A stretch of 64,000 nt of DNA from Utricularia gibba (taxonomy: Eukaryota; Streptophyta; Magnoliopsida; Lamiales; Lentibulariaceae): positions 1,798,001 through 1,862,000 of the forward strand of contig NEEC01000019.1 of NCBI GenBank assembly GCA_002189035.1, in the 5' to 3' direction. This document shows, in pieces, positions 1-10,972 of this stretch. Numbering within the stretch: position 1 is the stretch's first letter; each line of letters starts with the position of its first letter. The notes under the pieces are model-generated. The model saw nothing but the letters and a program-made list of their open reading frames with translations, was not told the origin of the DNA and did not search any database. The position numbers and the translations under genes are program-made.

Positions 1-1186
1 GTTGGATCTTTCAGCCACTCCTGTGAAGAAGCAATAGCCACTATTTCTTCAGAGAATGGCTTCTAAGTCCATCTGTGGTGTCATAAACTGCAGTCCCTTC
101 GTTCCTGTGCATCTTTCAGCCGAGTATCCATAAAAAAAGTCTACGCAGTAGAGGTTTTTGTTCAGAACCTCAGACAGCTTTATGTTGAGGTCACAGCTGT
201 GAACAGAAGAGACCCCCACCGAAAAGAGACCCCTACCATCACTGCTGCTCATAGAGCCCAAGATCAGCCATGCCAGGCGCAAAGGGAGGTGAAAGAAACC
301 ATTTTTCGTGAATTTGTGAGTGGATGCAGTGGGGGGCAGCTTGGGATCGGAGGTGAGACTACGTATCCTTTTTTAGGACATCGAATCTAGATAACAGAAC
401 AGGTTACACTTTTATTTTTCAGAAGATTGAATATTATAATAACAACTTCATTCAAGTGAGAAAGCTCTCCCACAAAAGAATTCTGGGAAGAATCATTCGG
501 AACCTGATATTAATTTATTGTCCAATTTCAATCACCTCGATGGATCTGAGACAGCAGCAAGTGGAGTAAGAAGTGTACTAAAATTCAAGAATCTAAGACT
601 CTAGCTTTAAAGAACTCTATCAACTATTTTTCCTTGGATAGAGCACATGAATGCATTTTGCATTAAAATAGTACATTATCCATCAAATCACAAGTAAATT
701 ACAATTCAACTATGAAGAAAGGGATTAAAAGGCACCTTACATATCAGCATATCAAAGCAGTGAATGAATATTCACTAACAGTAAATGTTGGGGTAACAGT
801 AGAAGATCAGTCAATCCCAATAATGTAACAAAAAAATTCAACTCTCTCAGAGATGCCAATATGAACAAGCTAACATTTAAACTTCTGTACAGATACAGAG
901 TTTCAAACCCATGAACACCATTCTAATAAAATGCATGACAGCAGCATAATCACACTATAGCGCATGGAATCCAAAAAACTTCAGCAGAAAAACCTCTTCG
1001 CCGATCATGAGCAAGTATGAGTGAAGCCCTCAATCGTGCTGGCAACAAATACACTTCTATCTATACTTCCACGGATCCATGAATTTTCTATCTAACAATT
1101 AATCGATCCTAACTACAAATTAAGTAATAAAATAATAATAAAAAGAGGTCAATTTTATGGTAATGGATTTCAAAAAATATTTAATG
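1..1186. other. Left-edge stretch without a recognised gene
   Basis: No gene family is recognisable here. A 77-codon reading frame on the minus strand (49-282) contains a cysteine-bearing stretch but matches nothing I know. A second minus frame is open over roughly bases 1-60 and looks protein-like, so the edge could be the end of a decayed or spliced gene lying to the left. Bases 400-1186 are increasingly AT-rich and show only short chance frames. Confidence 0.4.
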
Positions 1187-1416
1187 AATGTTCTGAAAAT
1201 TTTTTAAAACTTATTTCTATTTTTCAAAATTAAAAATAGTTTTGTTTTAGAACATTTTTAATTATAAAAATAATTCTATTAAAAACAATTTTAAAATTAT
1301 AATTTCAAAAATTATTTTTGAAAAAATAAGAAATTGGTTACTTTTATTTTTTACTTCTATTTTTCAAAATTATTTTTGAAAAGTAAAAACAAATTTAAAA
1401 AAATTTTCAGAACATT
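1187..1416. mobile_element. MITE-like AT-rich inverted-repeat element
   Basis: The segment starts with AATGTTCTGAAAATTTTTT and ends with its near-perfect reverse complement, giving terminal inverted repeats of about 20 bases around a 230-base AT-rich core. The core holds further short internal repeats of the type CTATTTTTCAAAATTA (near 1215 and 1352). It has no coding capacity. Size, terminal repeats and composition fit a non-autonomous DNA transposon. A target-site duplication could not be fixed by eye, so the superfamily is left open. Confidence 0.7.
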
Positions 1417-1781
1417 ATTTTAGTTTTATGTGAATACTTGAGATGAAGATAATAAAAGTGACGAAGGATGATACTATAATGTTGATTATCTTATGTTGAT
1501 GAACTATTTCTATTTATGTAATATTATTTTTATCGTAATTATTTGATTGTTGATTTGTTATAATTGATTGTATTTGCTAAATTAATTATAATTATATTTT
1601 ACTATAATTCTTTCTTTTGCTCACATTTAAATCATTCATCCAATATTTATTATTTTCAACAAATGCAATTTATTATTATAATTATAAGGTTTCTTTTTTG
1701 GTCATTTTAGTTATGAGGATCGTTTTTCAGATGCTTTTATTAAAAATGCAAAGGAGCATTCTTGGATTGCTTGGTGTGTCC
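1417..1781. other. AT-rich spacer
   Basis: This is AT-rich sequence between the MITE and the 3' end of the glutaredoxin-like gene. It presumably includes that gene's 3' untranslated region. Short frames at 1617-1844 are chance or antisense frames. Confidence 0.5.
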
Positions 1782-2636
1782 TCAAGAACAGATTGGGCAG
1801 CGAACCAATCCGTTCTCGTTACAGTCGCTGCATCTGATGACTAGGCTACAGCGCCTCTGTTTCAGGGGCGCCGGTTTGATGATCTTGCAGCTCCCGTCAC
1901 AAGTGGAACAGGGCAAGAATCTAGCACCTCCGCATCCTCGACAGACATAGCCGCCGGTCATCTTGGGGAGCCCCTGAAGCAGCTCCGCTAGGGATCCGCG
2001 CTCCGATAATGTCATCACCTCGTCAGCTCCACCGATGTACTTTCCATTCACAAACACCCTGGGTGGGAGGCACTCGTTTCTTGGTCTTCCTTTCAGGAGG
2101 GTCTCCAGTTCGTTGCGGTAGCCTCGATCCATAGAGATATCCCTCTCGCAGATCATGACTCCGAGTCCCGAAATCGCCGATCGGACGGAATTGCAGTCCT
2201 CGAAAGTCTTCCGTACGCCCCTCAAACTGGTGGTGTAGAGCACCACTCTGTTCTCTCCTTTCGGCGGGAAAATCTGTTCAAATTCAATTTTGAATCCATT
2301 TCCGTCAGGAACGTCGGGACTGTCGGTTCTGGGGAAGAAACGGAAGCTGGGGATGCGATCTGAGTGGAGGCCAGCCATGAGATCCCACGCATTGATGACG
2401 GGTTCGTCTAGGGGAGAGGAATCATCGGATTTCTGGGCGGGTAAAAGAGATCTGAGAGTGATCCGGTGGCGGGGAGGGGGAGACATTGACTCCTCTCGTT
2501 GCTCGTCGAGGGAGAGCAGGCCGTAGGTGGTGGAGGTGAGGGAGACGATGTGGTGAGTGAAGGCGGCGGTGGTGGAAGCCATTCCGGTGAAATCCTGATC
2601 CTGATGTAGCATTAGAGCGGATGAAGCGCAACCCAT
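1782..2636 (-). CDS. Glutaredoxin-domain protein with C-terminal CxxC zinc-finger-like tail
   Basis: Single-exon gene of 284 residues. I start it at the ATG at 2636, whose product begins MGCASS, a good N-myristoylation/palmitoylation signal that related plant proteins share. A longer frame upstream (to 2768) is less likely. The middle third is the glutaredoxin fold: the RVVLYTTSLRG strand, the LPPRVFVNGKYIGGADEV stretch with its cis-proline region, and a final helix. The position of the usual catalytic CxxC reads SLRGV with no cysteine, a known trait of this plant subfamily (At5g39865/At3g28850 type), so classical disulfide reductase activity is not expected. Four CxxC pairs near the C-terminus (CRGC, CSTC, CSDC, CPIC) resemble a DnaJ-like zinc-binding module. 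The biological role is unknown. It is divergent from snurportin across about 700 bases. Confidence 0.9.
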   Translation of the reverse strand: MGCASSALMLHQDQDFTGMASTTAAFTHHIVSLTSTTYGLLSLDEQREESMSPPPRHRITLRSLLPAQKSDDSSPLDEPVINAWDLMAGLHSDRIPSFRFFPRTDSPDVPDGNGFKIEFEQIFPPKGENRVVLYTTSLRGVRKTFEDCNSVRSAISGLGVMICERDISMDRGYRNELETLLKGRPRNECLPPRVFVNGKYIGGADEVMTLSERGSLAELLQGLPKMTGGYVCRGCGGARFLPCSTCDGSCKIIKPAPLKQRRCSLVIRCSDCNENGLVRCPICS

Positions 2637-3332
2637 CTTGGCTTGCGGAAGGGCAATGGGATCGGATCTCGGAGACGGACAGAAATCAGTGGCAGGGAAG
2701 AGAGCTTTAATTTGAAAGAAAGAATGGCGGTGAAGAAGATGGGTTTCCCCTTTTGAAATCCAGTCCAAAGTGTAGCACGCTTTTTAAAAACCTCTTTTGA
2801 ATTTGATCCCCTCTCTGATACATGAATTAAATAATTAATATATTTTATTATATACTAAAAATAATTACTTTTACAACTGAATTACATACTGAAATTTCAA
2901 TATAAATGGCTAAATTTCGAAATGATCATGAAATTATAATGATATTGTACATTATTTATTGTGAAACTATAGCGCTGACTTAACAATAGCATGACTATAA
3001 AGCTTATTATGATAATTATAGCATAAATAATTCTTAATATTCACAATTCCAATATTACCAGGCCCAATTTGAGTGCATCGGCCTATGGGCCATTTCATGT
3101 TGTGGTTAACTAGTCCAATTAGCTTAATAATAAGCCCATTACTGGGGTACTATAAATATTATGAAGCGGACGGAGCAAGAAGGCGCAGGATTGGTTTGCT
3201 GTTTCGTGTCTGTGCTGAAAATAGGGAACAAGAGGAAAGGCGGCGAACTCTGGAATCGGAATTCCGCAGATTACATTGCTAAAGGGGATCACAAGATCTA
3301 AAACGCCTACTCAAAACTCTAGGACATTGGCG
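2637..3332. promoter_or_regulatory. Bidirectional promoter region with three site II (GGCCCA-type) motifs
   Basis: This 0.7 kb spacer separates two divergent start codons. Close to the snurportin side it carries GGCCCAA at 3061-3067, TGGGCC at 3086-3091 and AGCCCA at 3133-3138, in a 75-base cluster. GGCCCA/TGGGCY elements are TCP-bound site II motifs, common upstream of plant housekeeping genes for translation and RNA processing. The half next to the glutaredoxin gene is AT-rich. Promoter activity is inferred. Confidence 0.5.
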
Positions 3333-6127
3333 ATGGCGTCGCAGGACCACAGGCGTCCATTCAAACAGCCCTCTTTTTCCGACCAGCGTCGGCGCCGTCA
3401 GCAGTCTTTACAACGGCAGTCACAGAAGCGTGGAGAAGCGCAGCGCCATGCGCGTAGCTTGCTGCAGACTATTCTGTCCTTCCAAGATGTTGTCCCCTCC
3501 GAGTCGCTTACTGATGATTCTCTTGTTACTCAGCCGGAAGAATCGGTCCAGGATTTTGATGTTCGGCAGGCGGCAAGGATAAGAGGCCCAGAAGCTCGGC
3601 GGTGGTTTGCCAAGCAGCTTATGATGCCCGAGTGGATGATCGATGTCCCTGACCGTTTGGATTCTGATTGGTACTCTTCTTTTTCAACACCAACATCTGG
3701 TTTTTCAAGTTGGCCTGCTAAGAATTTTTTATTTTAATTGATTCCAGTTTTTCTTCTTAAAAACGATGGTGAAAAAAGTGGCGCATTTGGTCACTCTTAC
3801 TAGCTAACTATTAAAGTAGCAGCACAGTTCTTCATCATCATATTGCTGTATTTGCTTCATATTATTCAATTCTGAATGCGCTGTATGTGCATGGATCCTC
3901 TTTTTTCCCTTCTTACAGGTACGTATGTGCCAGGCCTGCCGGAAAGCGTTGTTTCGTTGTGTCATCCCATGGGATTACAGTAAGCAGATTACGTAATGGA
4001 AATTTGCTGCATCGATTTCCTTCTGCATTACCGAACGGTTCCAGGGCTAGTAATAGTAAGGGCTCGGGGCAATCTTACTGTATACTTGATTGCATATTCC
4101 ATGAGGTAATGTTGCCATGTCATGGTTTTTTTTCCCTATTGAAAGTCTCATTATCTGTAATTTATTTTTACAATGATGCCTGCAGCCTGATCAAACATAC
4201 TACGTTAATGATATGGTGTGCTGGGCAGGGATCTCAATGTACGAATGCACTGCCGAATTCAGACTCTTTTGGCTAAGCAACAAGCTTGTTGAGACGGGCG
4301 CCTGTGATAGTCCATCAAGTTCCCATAAGTATATGTTCAGGGCCCTTAATGTATACAACTGCGACCAAGAGGGTCTAACAGAAGCTTATACTGGATTAGT
4401 GCCATATGTAAAGGATGGGCTTTTATTTTGCAATAAGTAAGTGATTTAAGATCCGTCTTTTATTGGATGACACTCGTGAGTTGAGATCTTCCTGGAATTC
4501 CCTTCCATGGAATGTGTTCTGGAGTGTTTGAAATAAATCACACGATTTCGGATTGTTACCTTACATAATTAATTGTCAGTGGCTTATTGTTGGTCAATAT
4601 ACTCATTTATTTGGGAAGGGGGGTTGTGGGTGCGTTGATCTTGTTATATTCTAGTGCAGGAACGTGGTTATCATAGATTGAATAGCTACTGAAATATGTG
4701 CATTTTTACTCCTCCAAAAGAAAATCCTGCTCTATTGGATACCATGATGAGAACGGGTGTAATTCAGATTGCTAATGATCAGTTGCATTCCTGTTGCCCT
4801 TTTCAGGCATTCTCACTATCAACCTGGAAACACGCCATTAGCACTGGTTTGGAAAGATGAAAATTGCAGTCAGTACGTAATTGACACTGATAGCAAGGGG
4901 CTCATTCCAGATCAGCAACAGGTTTATATACTTGTGCATCAAATCGGCATTTTTCAAAGCAACTTCTTCATTTTTTTTCCCAAATATTTCAATGTGTATT
5001 TTTTTTATTTTTCGATGAAAAGGTACCTATTTGCCCATACATGACTCTTGAATAGCACAGTAAAAGTTGTTTTATTTGAAGATGCCAATTTTTTTTTCAT
5101 GTGCACATATTTTTTAGCCTGAATTTTAACGTCTTAAATGATCAGGTTGTTTTGGAGTTACTTGATGACGGAAGCCTCGCTACATCAGATGATCCTCCAG
5201 CTATATTTGGTCACTTGGACAAAAGCTTTATTCAAGAGGTTGATTTAGTGTCATGTTTCTTGCATATATGCCATGCCCTGATAGCTTTTGCAAATTAAAG
5301 ATCAGTTTGATATAAAATTTTTGGGAACCAGTTCATTTTATTAGGTGCTTTTGAGAAGTAAGAATATGGGAGCTCTGTCTAACATTCTATAGTTTTTTAT
5401 CTCATCAAATTTTTGCCCTTTGTGGTATCTTCCCTTCTTCTTTTTTTCTCTGAATGTAAGTAATCAGGATCAGCGATCTACTTTATGATAACTTAATGTG
5501 ATTAGCATTTTTCACTTGCAGAATGAGCTTAAGCCCGGAACTCTTCTCAGATTTGCTATCAAAGAGTGGGGATCATATTTTACTGATGGAAAACTAGAGG
5601 GAACTGACTTGCAGTACAATGGAAAACCAAATCGCTCAAAAAACCTCGCTGATTCCCTCTCTAAGGTGAGAAGAGTGGTCGTGACACGAGGAAATGGAAA
5701 TTCCCTGCTGGCCTTTGTTTCTTCCGGATACTAACATGAGAATGAAAATTGAAATTATACACTAGACAGAAAAAATAGGGAAACATTCATTGAGATAGTC
5801 TGTGTGGATTGATGCAATTGATACCTCGACCGTTGATTCACTCAGATGAATTTGATTTCAACGTAGGCTTTATTGTTTAATCGTTTTTTTAAAAAAATTT
5901 CCATGGGAAGTCCGTGTGTTGTGTTTATGATAGACTTGTGGAAACTCTTAGAATATTGTTTTAACATAAAGTTATGTGTGTGTCAGGTGGTGTTCCAATA
6001 TATGGCCCGGAATGCTCCTCTCAGAATTGAGCATTTAGCTGCTGCGGTGAGTGCTTCTAGAAAAGAAGATACAGCAATTTGTGATGTCGATATTGTTGAT
6101 CTAACTCTAAACAGCAAGGATGCCTAG
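3333..6127 (+). CDS. Snurportin-1 (m3G-cap snRNP import adaptor)
   Basis: Seven exons join in frame: 3333-3670, 3919-4105, 4186-4436, 4807-4921, 5146-5238, 5522-5665 and 5987-6127, all with GT-AG borders. They give 422 residues, near the usual plant length. Snurportin binds the trimethylguanosine cap of U snRNPs in the cytoplasm and hands them to importin beta for nuclear import. The N-terminal RRPFKQPS and arginine-rich segment fit an importin-beta-binding region. Conserved blocks follow: RGPEARRWFAKQLMMPEW, DWYVCARPAGKRCFVVSS, SYCILDCIFHEPDQTYYV, DMVCWAGISMYECTAEFR and PYVKDGLLFCNK, which form the cap-binding domain. The ATG at 3333 is chosen because homologues begin at this RRPFK-containing segment; an upstream in-frame codon at 3276 would add unrelated residues. 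No frameshift is seen. Confidence 0.93.
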
Positions 6128-6464
6128 TTTGGTGAGCGTTTTCAACTCAGAATGATAAGCTGTGTGGTAGGTGCATGCTTTTTTGTTTACAGCAAGATGT
6201 TCCCCTATAAATTAAAGTTGTTGTTTGAAGATTGTACGTTGTAATACCAGTCTGAAGAGTGCCGTGACAAAATGTTTTATAATTTTCAGTTAGCTAGGTT
6301 ATTGGATATTCCCTGCAACTTCAAGAGAATATATAAAGCATTCGTGCATGAAAAACGACTCATGGCTGCCGTCTATGTTTTATAAGGATCATGTTATGCC
6401 TTAGGTGTTGCAATGATGATGAAATGCTGTGTATTCATGAATGCAAATTCTGTATATTACATGG

Positions 6465-8287
6465 CTATGTTTTTTCCCATTCTTCCTTGCAAGGAGGCAA
6501 TGGATTGCCACACAAGCACAGGTTATGAGCATAGGTTGCTTCTGGAAACACATTAAATGGCCTTCCTTGTGGAATCTCACCGCACAGTTTATTTGCCCGG
6601 AAATTTGCATGTCCAAGTCTTTTGATATTCAATAAGCTGTTTGGGATCTTCCCGCTTATTCCATTGACAGAAAGATCAAGCCACCGCAATCCCACCATTT
6701 TTCCAAGGCTTGTTGGGATTGCACCAGATATCCTGTTCCTTGAGATATCGAGTTTTTGAAGCTTGTCCAGGTTTGATATTGAACTGGGAATGGGACCGCT
6801 GATCTTATTTCTTGCTAGCTTGAGGACTTTTAGGTTGAGACCAGCACCGAATTCTGGGATGCTTCCAAAAATTTGATTCTGAGATAAGTCAAAAACCTCC
6901 AAGAGTCTACTTTTGTCATTGCTTAATATTCCTGATAGGGATCCAAAGAGATGGTTTGAGTGGAGATCTAGTAGTAATATCTGCTCTGGGAGTCTGATTG
7001 AGGAGATATCAGAATCTAGTAGGTTGTTTGAAATCTTAGCTGTCTCTAAGCTGGTCATTCTCTGCAGGAAAAATGAAATCCCAGTTTTGAAGTAGTTATT
7101 TGAGAGGTCTATAGACCGCAGGGAACCAGGCTGTGTGAAGTTTGGAAGAGATCCATGGAGGTTACATCCAGCAAGATGAACATCATATACTTCTCTTGTC
7201 GTAATCCAACTAGGGATCGTCCCAAAACTGAGGCCACTGTAAGAAAGGTCGATGGACAATATCGCAGGAAGTCCCCAGTCAAAGGTTGCTGCATCAGGCA
7301 AGGGGTTTGTCAACTGATTTCTTGACAGGTTAAGATTCCACAAGTTGTGCAACCGGGAGATTGACTCAGGAATCCGGCCCGTGAGTTTGTTTGAACTCAA
7401 CCTCAACACAGAGATGGACCTCAAGTTCCCAATTTGCGATGGGATTTCTCCTGTGAGCTCATTCTGATCTAGAGACAGTTCAGAGAGCTGTGTTAGGTTG
7501 CACAAAGCACTCGGTATTTTCCCAGAAAGCTTGTTCTTGCTGAGCATGAGATATGCCAAATCATGGAGCTCCCCAAGGAAGTCTGGTATTGGCCCAGACA
7601 GTGAATTTGCACTGAGATCAAGATGCTGAAGCCCTTTGAGGCTGCTAACTACTTTTGGGATTTCCCCTGTCAGCAAATTCCCGGCAAGATTCAGGTGCCG
7701 CAAATGAAGTAAACTTCCCAGAAATAGAGGAATTTGACCTCCCAGACGATTCCCACCGACAGAGAATGTCTCAAGACTCTTCAACCTCCCTAAACCCTCG
7801 GGAATCTCCCCCTCAAGCCATTATCATCCAGCACCAGGTGCACCAGCCTCGTGAGATTTGCGAAGCTCTCAGGAATCGGGCCGCTGAGTCGTTTCATGCC
7901 GCTTATCACCAGTGTTTCCAAGAACCTCAGGCCTCCAAGAGAAGGAGACAGACGCCCCATCATGAAAACTACAGTGCCGTTGCCCGGCGTCGGACTTCCC
8001 CTTATGTAAGCGTCGTCCCCGCCGCCGGCCGCGGGTCTCTGCAGTATCAGTTTGCTCACTCTGCCGCCTTCATCCCGACACTCAACTCCCTCCCAGCCAC
8101 CCCCGCAGCAGTCATCCCCGACCCAAGTGGCCATAGCCCCCGTCGTGTCCTTGGAAATCCGAGCTTTGAACCCCAGCAGCGCAGCCCTGTCTGCTGTCGC
8201 GCAGGCTGCAGCTGATGTCTGCGGCTCGGCACAGGAAAAACAGCTCAAGAAGAAGAGAAGACCGAGAACCCAACTCCCCAACCCCAT
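6465..8287 (-). CDS. Secreted LRR protein (receptor-like, no kinase), frameshifted in this sequence
   Basis: An intronless gene read in two pieces: 8287 down to 7790 (165 codons) and 7784 down to 6465 (439 codons). The N-terminus has a signal peptide (MGLGSWVLGLLFFLSCFSCA) and an LRRNT domain with the CC pair and GWEGVEC motif. About twenty plant-type repeats (LxxLxLxxNxLxGxIP) follow. The protein ends NLCLCGNPLPPC, an LRRCT-like cap. There is no membrane helix or kinase, so it is a secreted or wall-bound LRR protein. The reading frame breaks at the C5 run 7808-7812 (plus strand). One additional base there joins both halves at an LRGEIP-type repeat with no loss of spacing. I therefore treat it as one gene of about 605 residues with a probable sequence error. 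It is convergent with snurportin; stop codons are 340 bases apart. The ligand and role are unknown. Confidence 0.8.
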
Positions 8288-10972
8288 TCTTGGAGCTACA
8301 CAGAGATGATCATGAATGACAAGACAGGGACGATCATGGAAAGGAAAAAAGTGTAGTTTCCCCTTTTTGTCACTCGAAACATGTACAGAAGAAGTTGGTT
8401 TCGTGTCTCCCCGTTTTATACTTGGCCGGTGAAACTGAATACAAAGGAGCCTCTTCCCCCCTCTTGATGTTTAATGAAATTCACTCATAGATGTGATTTT
8501 CAGACCGTTTCTTAGGCATATTGATTGCAGCTCACGCGGATTCCGGTGACTGTTACAACATCGGATCGGAGCGTCCATCCTCTCCAACTTTTCCATGTCC
8601 ACATCCTCCTTTTCTAGCACATGCGCAGTGCAGATTTTTTCCATATATCCTAAAGTTTTAATTTTTCTAACTTTATATGCTCTAATTTCATGCTTGGGAA
8701 CAACCAATGTTTTGATTCATCAATCATCACATTCTGGTACAAAATTGAAAATTTTCCATGTGTTTTTTTTTTCTCTTTGGCGACATTTAAACCCTCCATC
8801 ATTTTTTTCTACCTTTCGCTGGGCGCCCCCACAAGCCCAACCTCTCAATCATCAACATTATTACACACTTTCGTCCCAACTTTTCCGACCGCAACACAGA
8901 CACGGACATACATACACACGCCTCCGCTGTCGATGAAACCGACGGCTGCAGTGGTCCGCATTAGCAATTTTCCCCAACTAAGATACTCTTCGTTGAATTT
9001 CAGACATGCTTGGGGAACCTGGTTCGGTCTACGGCCTTAACCGGAGAGAGCTGCTGCTCGGTGGTTTACAGAAAGGCGAAGACGCTGACCCGTGTCAACG
9101 ACGAGTCCATCCATTCATCCTCCTCCGTCACTAGTTACTTTCAGCTTTTACAGACCCTGCGAACCTCCCCGGAAGTAATTAATGATCCTGATCAGTACTC
9201 CCTTGTCTCTTATTAGCACCGGGTTAATGACCCACAGCATATTTCGAAGTCGGTAATATGGTCGATGTCCCTCCCTTTACGAACCTTTCGCACATTAATT
9301 GACCGCAGTGAAAAAAGGGAAAGTTACAGCTTGGATTTTTAACGAGCTCTATTGTCTGGATACCTGTACTCGTTCCGGAACATGGATTCTCTGTAGTTCT
9401 ATTGCTCGCAGCAGTACATGAGTTGCAAAGTTGGGCCAGGGCCAACCATTCTTTTGACTTCGCTGATGCAGCGCAAAGTTTAGAACATGGGATCCTGCTC
9501 AAGCCTCGAGCTGACGAGCGTGTGATATCCATTATCGAACTCTCTTACTGCGTTTTCTTTTTCCTTTTTTGCTTTTTTTTGCATGCATGCAAAGTCTCTT
9601 ACTTTTCATCCTCATGCAACAATGTTCGCTCATTCTAGGTTCCAATGGAAGTGCTTTCTGAAGTGAACTCCTCCCGGAACCTGCTCAGTTCGGCCACAGT
9701 GAATTAATTCTGTGGTGAGCCATGGCTCTGAAAATTGCCTGCGTTTAGTTGTCTAGGAGCACAAGGCATCCACCCATTCCATCAGTCAGATGACATGATG
9801 CGGCAGAGAGATGGGCAACTGCCCAGGACCAAGTACAGCTTTCTTAAATGTGTTCAGATAGCAGGTAACAGAGGAGGTGTTACCGTTGAATCATTCATCA
9901 AGTGAAATAAAAAGAATTGGGAGCAGATTCTTTAGGTCCCAAATTTGGGCACGTGACCAGCAGGAAGACAGCAAACTCATGTGGCAATGGGATTCTTGGC
10001 TACGAGCGTTGTGCAGTGTGCAACACTTTTACCCATTGCATGCCTGCTTCCGCTGCTGCACTTGGAGTGGCGGGGACCAACTGATTCGTTTTAACGTGAG
10101 ACGACGAAGAAGCATCGGGACTCGCAATGACTGACTGACTGACGGAGCTCCCATGTTCAAAAACAAAAGAAAAAAAGAAGAAAAAAAGCAGACCAGGCAT
10201 CATAGGGTGAATGTGAACTTGCCCGGCCCCGCCATTTTTTTTTCCTGGAGCTCCTTTTGATGTAAAACAGGATGGGCAAGGAGAAAAAAACATGAGATGG
10301 AGCAAACCCATCATCAATCATTAACACATTTTTTGTAATAGTTTTTGTGATTGAAATGAAATTTGATCTGAAAAGCACTTTCAAAAAGAACAGAATCAAT
10401 CCGCCACGAACGGAATCATTTCTTTTGTTTTGTTTTTTGATTTGAAACTTGAAAGTAGATTGGTAGCTGAAACCGAACAGAGCAGGGGTTGCGGGTCCGG
10501 GACGGTCTGGGGTTCTGTTTCACCTTTTCATCACAGCCACACAAACCCATCTGGTACTGCTTTCTCCTCTTCATTTGATTTGACTCAGCTGTGCCCGTGC
10601 CCATGGTTTTGAAAAGATAGATTTTTGAAGTCGGCCATACATACATCCTCCACATCCCATGTTGTGAATGATCACTGACTTTTAAATGGGGAGTTAAAAA
10701 AAGAGTGGGTCTGTAGAGGAAGGAAGAAGAAGAAGAAGACGAATAAATAAATGGGGGGTTATCTACTCTGCTCTATATCTTTTTCTTTGGTTGAAACACC
10801 AAAGTACAACTACAGACCAGTTGTCAATTATTTTGTTCCAATTTGGGAAATTAGCTTTTGGATTCTTGCTCCCAAATTGTGCACCTACCTGTTCCTGCTG
10901 CTGCCTTATACCGCAGTCAAGTAATGTGACCCCCAAAACTCGCCTGCATTCCTCTGCCTTCTCTTTCAGAAT
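8288..10972. other. Gene-poor 2.7 kb spacer between two divergent genes
   Basis: This region must hold the promoters of the LRR gene (left) and the SANT/Myb-like gene (right). Several frames of 60-116 codons occur (for example minus 9224-9532, plus 8690-9040) but none resembles a known family, and they overlap each other on opposite strands. Base composition at 8.8-9.6 kb is less AT-rich than typical spacers here, so a small unrecognised or decayed gene cannot be excluded. A CTGACTGACTGAC microrepeat lies near 10128 and an AAG repeat near 10725. Confidence 0.5.
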
